A stretch of DNA of 64,000 bases, taken from NCBI RefSeq assembly GCF_002973535.1, contig NZ_PVEP01000007.1, positions 104,716 through 168,715 of the forward strand. The letters run 5' to 3'. The notes below the pieces were generated by a model. That model ran no database searches and was not told where the DNA came from. It was given only the letters and a program-made list of their open reading frames with translations. Source of the stretch: Albidovulum denitrificans. GTDB taxonomy: Bacteria > Pseudomonadota > Alphaproteobacteria > Rhodobacterales > Rhodobacteraceae. The position numbers were made by a program, and so were the translations under genes. Positions 61,243 to 64,000 of the stretch are shown here, in pieces. Position 1 is the stretch's first letter, and each line of letters starts with the position of its first letter.

Positions 61243-61336
61243 CTAGAGCATTTCGGGTTTACACTGAATCAGAATTCAAACTTATTTCATTCGAATTCTG
61301 TTACTTACTTTTCAACGCATGCCCGAAACGCTCTAG
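61243..61336. repeat. Dispersed palindromic repeat, copy 2 (intact ends)
   Basis: A 94-base element with inverted ends: CTAGAGCATTTCGGG at the left and CCCGAAACGCTCTAG at the right, with inner inverted blocks CAGAATTC / GAATTCTG. In reverse orientation it matches 14438-14523. No transposase. The stop codon of the lysR remnant falls in its right end. Confidence 0.85.
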
Positions 61337-61572
61337 CGGACGAACAGGGCCTCTGCCGCCTCGGTGCGGAAGAAGCGGCGGCAATGATCCGAGAACGCCA
61401 TGGAGCGGCGGCTGATCCGGCCGCCGGAGCGGGTCGCGAGGATGATGTTCGGGCTGTCCCCGGTTTCGGCAATCGGCCGACAGGCCACGCTTAGCCCGCT
61501 ATAGGTCGTGTCGTTCGGCGGGCGAATGTTCAGGATCGCCACGCCAAGGCCCGCCGCCGCACAACTCGCGGA
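61333..61572 (-). pseudogene. Remnant of a LysR-type regulator gene (C-terminal ~79 codons)
   Basis: The open minus-strand frame from an in-frame TAA (61573-61575) reads AAAGLGVAILNIRPPND, GLSVACRPIAETGD and ends FFRTEAAEALFVR. This resembles the last part of a LysR effector-binding domain (AAGLGVAIL is typical). The DNA-binding domain and most of the sensor domain are missing, and the frame is interrupted upstream. A remnant fits better than a real 69-79-residue protein. Confidence 0.6.
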
Positions 61573-61606
61573 TTACCTGTGGCGTGATGTCGGGAGTGAT
61601 CGAGGT

Positions 61607-61762
61607 GAAGGCGTCAACCTCTTCGTCGCCTGCGGCATATCGGGCCTGACCATCGAAGAGGTCTCGCGCCGGGTGCTGCCCTTCATCGCGACCATCTTCG
61701 TGGGGCTTCTGCTGATCCTGTTCTTCCCGCAGATCAGCCTGTTCCTGCTGTCGTCCAAATAG
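61607..61762 (+). pseudogene. Remnant of a TRAP transporter large permease (DctM C-terminus)
   Basis: Plus-strand codons read GVNLFVACGISGLTIEEVSR, then RVLPFIATIFVGLLLILFFP and QISLFLLSSK before a stop. This is the typical C-terminal end of DctM-type permeases (VGLNLFV...GL...R..LPF). The other ~370 residues are absent. It abuts the lysR remnant, so both are ends left by a deletion. Confidence 0.62.
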
Positions 61763-61885
61763 GCCGGGGGACGGCCACCCCCCTGCGCGAAATCCTGCGA
61801 AAACGTTAAGGCTGCCACAATATTGCCCAGAGTATCGGAAACAAAGCCCGCATCAGAACGAGTGAACCCTGCCAGGACCGATACA

Positions 61886-64000
61886 ATGCCCGACGCGACC
61901 GCCCTTTCCATGCCACTGGACACCACCGCCGACACGCTGACCGGACCGCTGCCCTCGGCGAGCTATACCGAGGTTGCGGACGCGGCGGGCAACACCTCGA
62001 CCAGCTACACGCTCGGCATCGACGATCTGTTCAGCGGCACGCTGTCCTCCGGCACCGATCACGACTGGGTGCGGGTGAACCTGACGGCGGGGGAAAGCTA
62101 TGTCTTCACCGTCTGGGGGACCGGCGGATCGACCGCGGCCGTCGAGGATACGATCCTGACGCTTTACAACAGTGGCGGTGGCCTGATCGCGCAGAACGAC
62201 GACGCGCAGCCCGGCTACAACACCTTTTCCCAGATCAGCTTCACCGCCGCGACCAGCGGGACCTATTACCTTGATGTGTCGGGTTATGGCGGCGATACCG
62301 GCACCTACACCCTTCAGACCTCGACCAATATCTATACGCTGGATCAGGTCGTCACCCAGCTGGTCGATTTCGGCTGGGGCATCGCGACGCCCATCGCCCA
62401 TGACGAGCGGCCGGGCGACACGATCACCGCCGACATCTCGCTTCTGACGGCGGCGGGCCAGCAACTCGCGCTCTGGGCGTTCGAGGCCTGGTCGACCGTC
62501 ACCGGCATCACCTTCGTCACCGGCACCACGGGCGCCGACATCATCTTTGACGACAGCCAGTCCGGCGCCTTCGCGGGGCCGTCCTCCTACAACCCCGTGA
62601 CGGGGCAGATCGTGCAGGCCGATGTCAATATCTCGACCAACTGGCTGGCGACCTACGGAACCAGTATCGGCAGCTATTCCTTCCTGACCTACCTGCATGA
62701 GATCGGCCATGCGCTTGGCCTCTTTCATGCCGGGGCCTATGACGGATCGGCGGCCTTTGGCACCGACGCGACCTTCTTGAACGACAGCTACCAGATGACG
62801 ATCATGTCCTATTTCGACATGGCCGATAACACCTTCATCACTGCCTCGGACTACCTGCCGATCACGCCGATGATCGGCGATATCGCGGCGATCGAGATGC
62901 TTTATGGCCCGATCACGACCGCCCATGCCGGCGACACGACATGGCTGGGAAATTCCAATGTCGGGGGCTATCTGGAGACGATCTTCGGCTATCTCTTCGA
63001 CGGTGACACCGTCAATTCGACGATGTTCAACAACGGGCTGGTGGCCTTCACGATCCAGGATTCCGGCGGCATCGACACAGTGGACCTGACCGGCCAGACC
63101 GTCGGCAACCGCGTCGATCTGCGGCAAGAGGCGATTTCGGACGTCGATGGGCTGATCGGCAACATGGTGATTGCCCGCGGCTCGGTGATCGAGAATGCGC
63201 TGGGCGGCGCGGGCAACGACTCGTTGACCGGCAACGACGCTGCCAACCAGCTGATCGGCAACGGTGGCGCGGACCTTCTCGACGGTCTCGACGGCCACGA
63301 CTGGCTTGAAGGCGGTCTTGGGAACGACACGCTTTATGGCGGGGACGGGAACGACACGCTGAACGGGGGCGCCGGGGCGGATGCGTTCGACGGCGGGGCG
63401 GGGATCGACACGGTGTCCTACCAGGGCTCGGTCGGGTCGCTTCGGGTCGATCTGATGTTCCCCGGCATCAACACCAACCTAGCCGCGGGCGATACCTTCA
63501 CCTCGATCGAGAACCTGATCGGCAGCCAGGGTTTCGACAACCTGCGCGGAACGACGGGGGCGAACCTGATCCAGGGCATGGCGAATGTCGATTACATCTT
63601 CGGCCGCGCCGGCAATGACACGATCGAGGGCGGCGTCGGCGACGACGTGCTTTTCGGCGGCGTGGGCGCGGATGTGCTGGACGGCGGCGCCAACCGCGAC
63701 CGGGCGCAATATTCCGAAAGCCTGACGGCGCTGGTGCTTGATCTTCTGAACCCGGCCAACAACACCGGCGAGGCGGCGGGCGACGTCTATATCTCGATCG
63801 AGGATCTGGCGGGCGGCAAATATGACGACACGATCTCCGGCGATCTCGGCGCCAACCGGCTGTTCGGGCGCGACGGCGCGGACCAGCTTTACGGCCGCGA
63901 CGGCAACGATTACCTGAACGGCGGCGCGCATGCCGACACGCTGGATGGCGGGCTTGGCAACGACACGCTGCGCGGCGGCACCCATGTCGATACCTTCGTG
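61886..64000 (+). CDS. Serralysin-type M10 metalloprotease with PPC and RTX repeats (partial)
   Basis: 705 codons without a stop; the gene continues past the window. The order is a short leader without signal peptide, a PPC-like beta domain (~40-150: SGTLSSGTDHDWVRVNLTAG; TYYLDVSGYGGDTGTYTLQT) and a serralysin catalytic domain (~155-345). The zinc motif is HEIGHALGLFH at 271-281 (His271, His275, His281; Glu272), with a Met-turn in MTIMSYFD. From ~430 on there are many GGxGxDxLxG nonapeptides (GGAGNDSLTGND; GGLGNDTLYGGDGNDTLNGG), i.e. a calcium-binding RTX beta roll. Such proteins are exported by type I secretion in Ca2+-rich medium. AGGA is 8 bases before the ATG at 61886. No T1SS genes are in view. 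Confidence 0.93.
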   Translation, partial: MPDATALSMPLDTTADTLTGPLPSASYTEVADAAGNTSTSYTLGIDDLFSGTLSSGTDHDWVRVNLTAGESYVFTVWGTGGSTAAVEDTILTLYNSGGGLIAQNDDAQPGYNTFSQISFTAATSGTYYLDVSGYGGDTGTYTLQTSTNIYTLDQVVTQLVDFGWGIATPIAHDERPGDTITADISLLTAAGQQLALWAFEAWSTVTGITFVTGTTGADIIFDDSQSGAFAGPSSYNPVTGQIVQADVNISTNWLATYGTSIGSYSFLTYLHEIGHALGLFHAGAYDGSAAFGTDATFLNDSYQMTIMSYFDMADNTFITASDYLPITPMIGDIAAIEMLYGPITTAHAGDTTWLGNSNVGGYLETIFGYLFDGDTVNSTMFNNGLVAFTIQDSGGIDTVDLTGQTVGNRVDLRQEAISDVDGLIGNMVIARGSVIENALGGAGNDSLTGNDAANQLIGNGGADLLDGLDGHDWLEGGLGNDTLYGGDGNDTLNGGAGADAFDGGAGIDTVSYQGSVGSLRVDLMFPGINTNLAAGDTFTSIENLIGSQGFDNLRGTTGANLIQGMANVDYIFGRAGNDTIEGGVGDDVLFGGVGADVLDGGANRDRAQYSESLTALVLDLLNPANNTGEAAGDVYISIEDLAGGKYDDTISGDLGANRLFGRDGADQLYGRDGNDYLNGGAHADTLDGGLGNDTLRGGTHVDTFV

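Noticed and set aside
61508..61606. Start codon at 61508 making an 84-residue membrane protein
   Set aside because: The N-terminal part is not DctM-like and lies antisense to the lysR remnant; only the C-terminal part resembles a permease end.
63190..64000. Tandem repeats as a CRISPR-like array
   Set aside because: The periodicity is in-frame RTX nonapeptides (GGxGxDxLx) within a coding sequence; there are no unique spacers.

Overview
The window is high-GC DNA from an alphaproteobacterium, most likely of the Rhodobacterales (Rhodobacteraceae/Paracoccaceae). The evidence is gene order: pdxJ-acpS-lepB-rnc-era-recO, rpoZ-rsh, def-pseudo-def-fmt, and a pyrB / dihydroorotase-like / plsY set. A complete PhyR-NepR-EcfG general stress response (GSR) locus is also present. 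Most of the window is compact chromosomal core with 4-bp start/stop overlaps. I see no prophage, CRISPR array, intact transposon, rRNA or tRNA.

Region 1 (1-9.5 kb) is a general stress response island. A membrane HisKA_2 histidine kinase, the sigma factor EcfG and the anti-sigma factor NepR form one minus-strand operon. PhyR, the anti-anti-sigma response regulator, is divergent. Around them are small stress-type membrane or cell-envelope genes: a double PRC-barrel protein, a DUF1328 peptide, a PLDc_N peptide, a yqjD/yqjE-like trio and a CsbD protein. By eye I found eight exact GGAAC-N16/17-CGTT promoters here. Two of them interleave in the phyR/nepR intergenic region. One drives no protein gene but reads into a ~110-nt, strongly folded segment ending in a perfect intrinsic terminator. 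This is a candidate EcfG-dependent small RNA with a C-rich hairpin loop, and it is the most interesting object in the window.

Region 2 (9.5-29.5 kb) holds a LysR regulator, an S49 peptidase, a pteridine-reductase-like SDR, an AT-rich intergenic stretch before uvrC, a tautomerase, a winged-helix/TPR regulator and plsY. It continues with a metal-ligand-less dihydroorotase homologue, pyrB, a family-4-like uracil-DNA glycosylase lacking most cluster cysteines, moaB, an RND efflux pair, a DsbD-domain protein, an AlgH-family protein and a GFA-GNAT fusion.

Region 3 (29.5-48.9 kb) contains smc, a lytic transglycosylase, a receiver-only protein with an occluded ribosome binding site, a glutathione transferase, an L,D-transpeptidase and a MalY/PatB aminotransferase. 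Then come def plus a degenerate deformylase, fmt, a GlsB-type peptide, rnhA, ispH, a NYN-domain protein, folK, rpoZ, the (p)ppGpp synthetase/hydrolase and a DUF2062 protein.

Region 4 (49-56 kb) is the pdxJ...recO cluster. It is interrupted by a secreted protein/MarR divergent pair and by an antisense thermonuclease-like gene.

Region 5 (56-64 kb) is accessory: an MFS protein, two paralogous secreted proteins, a divergent NarL regulator/7TMR-DISM kinase pair, a palindromic repeat, a rearrangement scar made of lysR and dctM gene ends, and the first 705 codons of a serralysin-type RTX metalloprotease that runs off the end.
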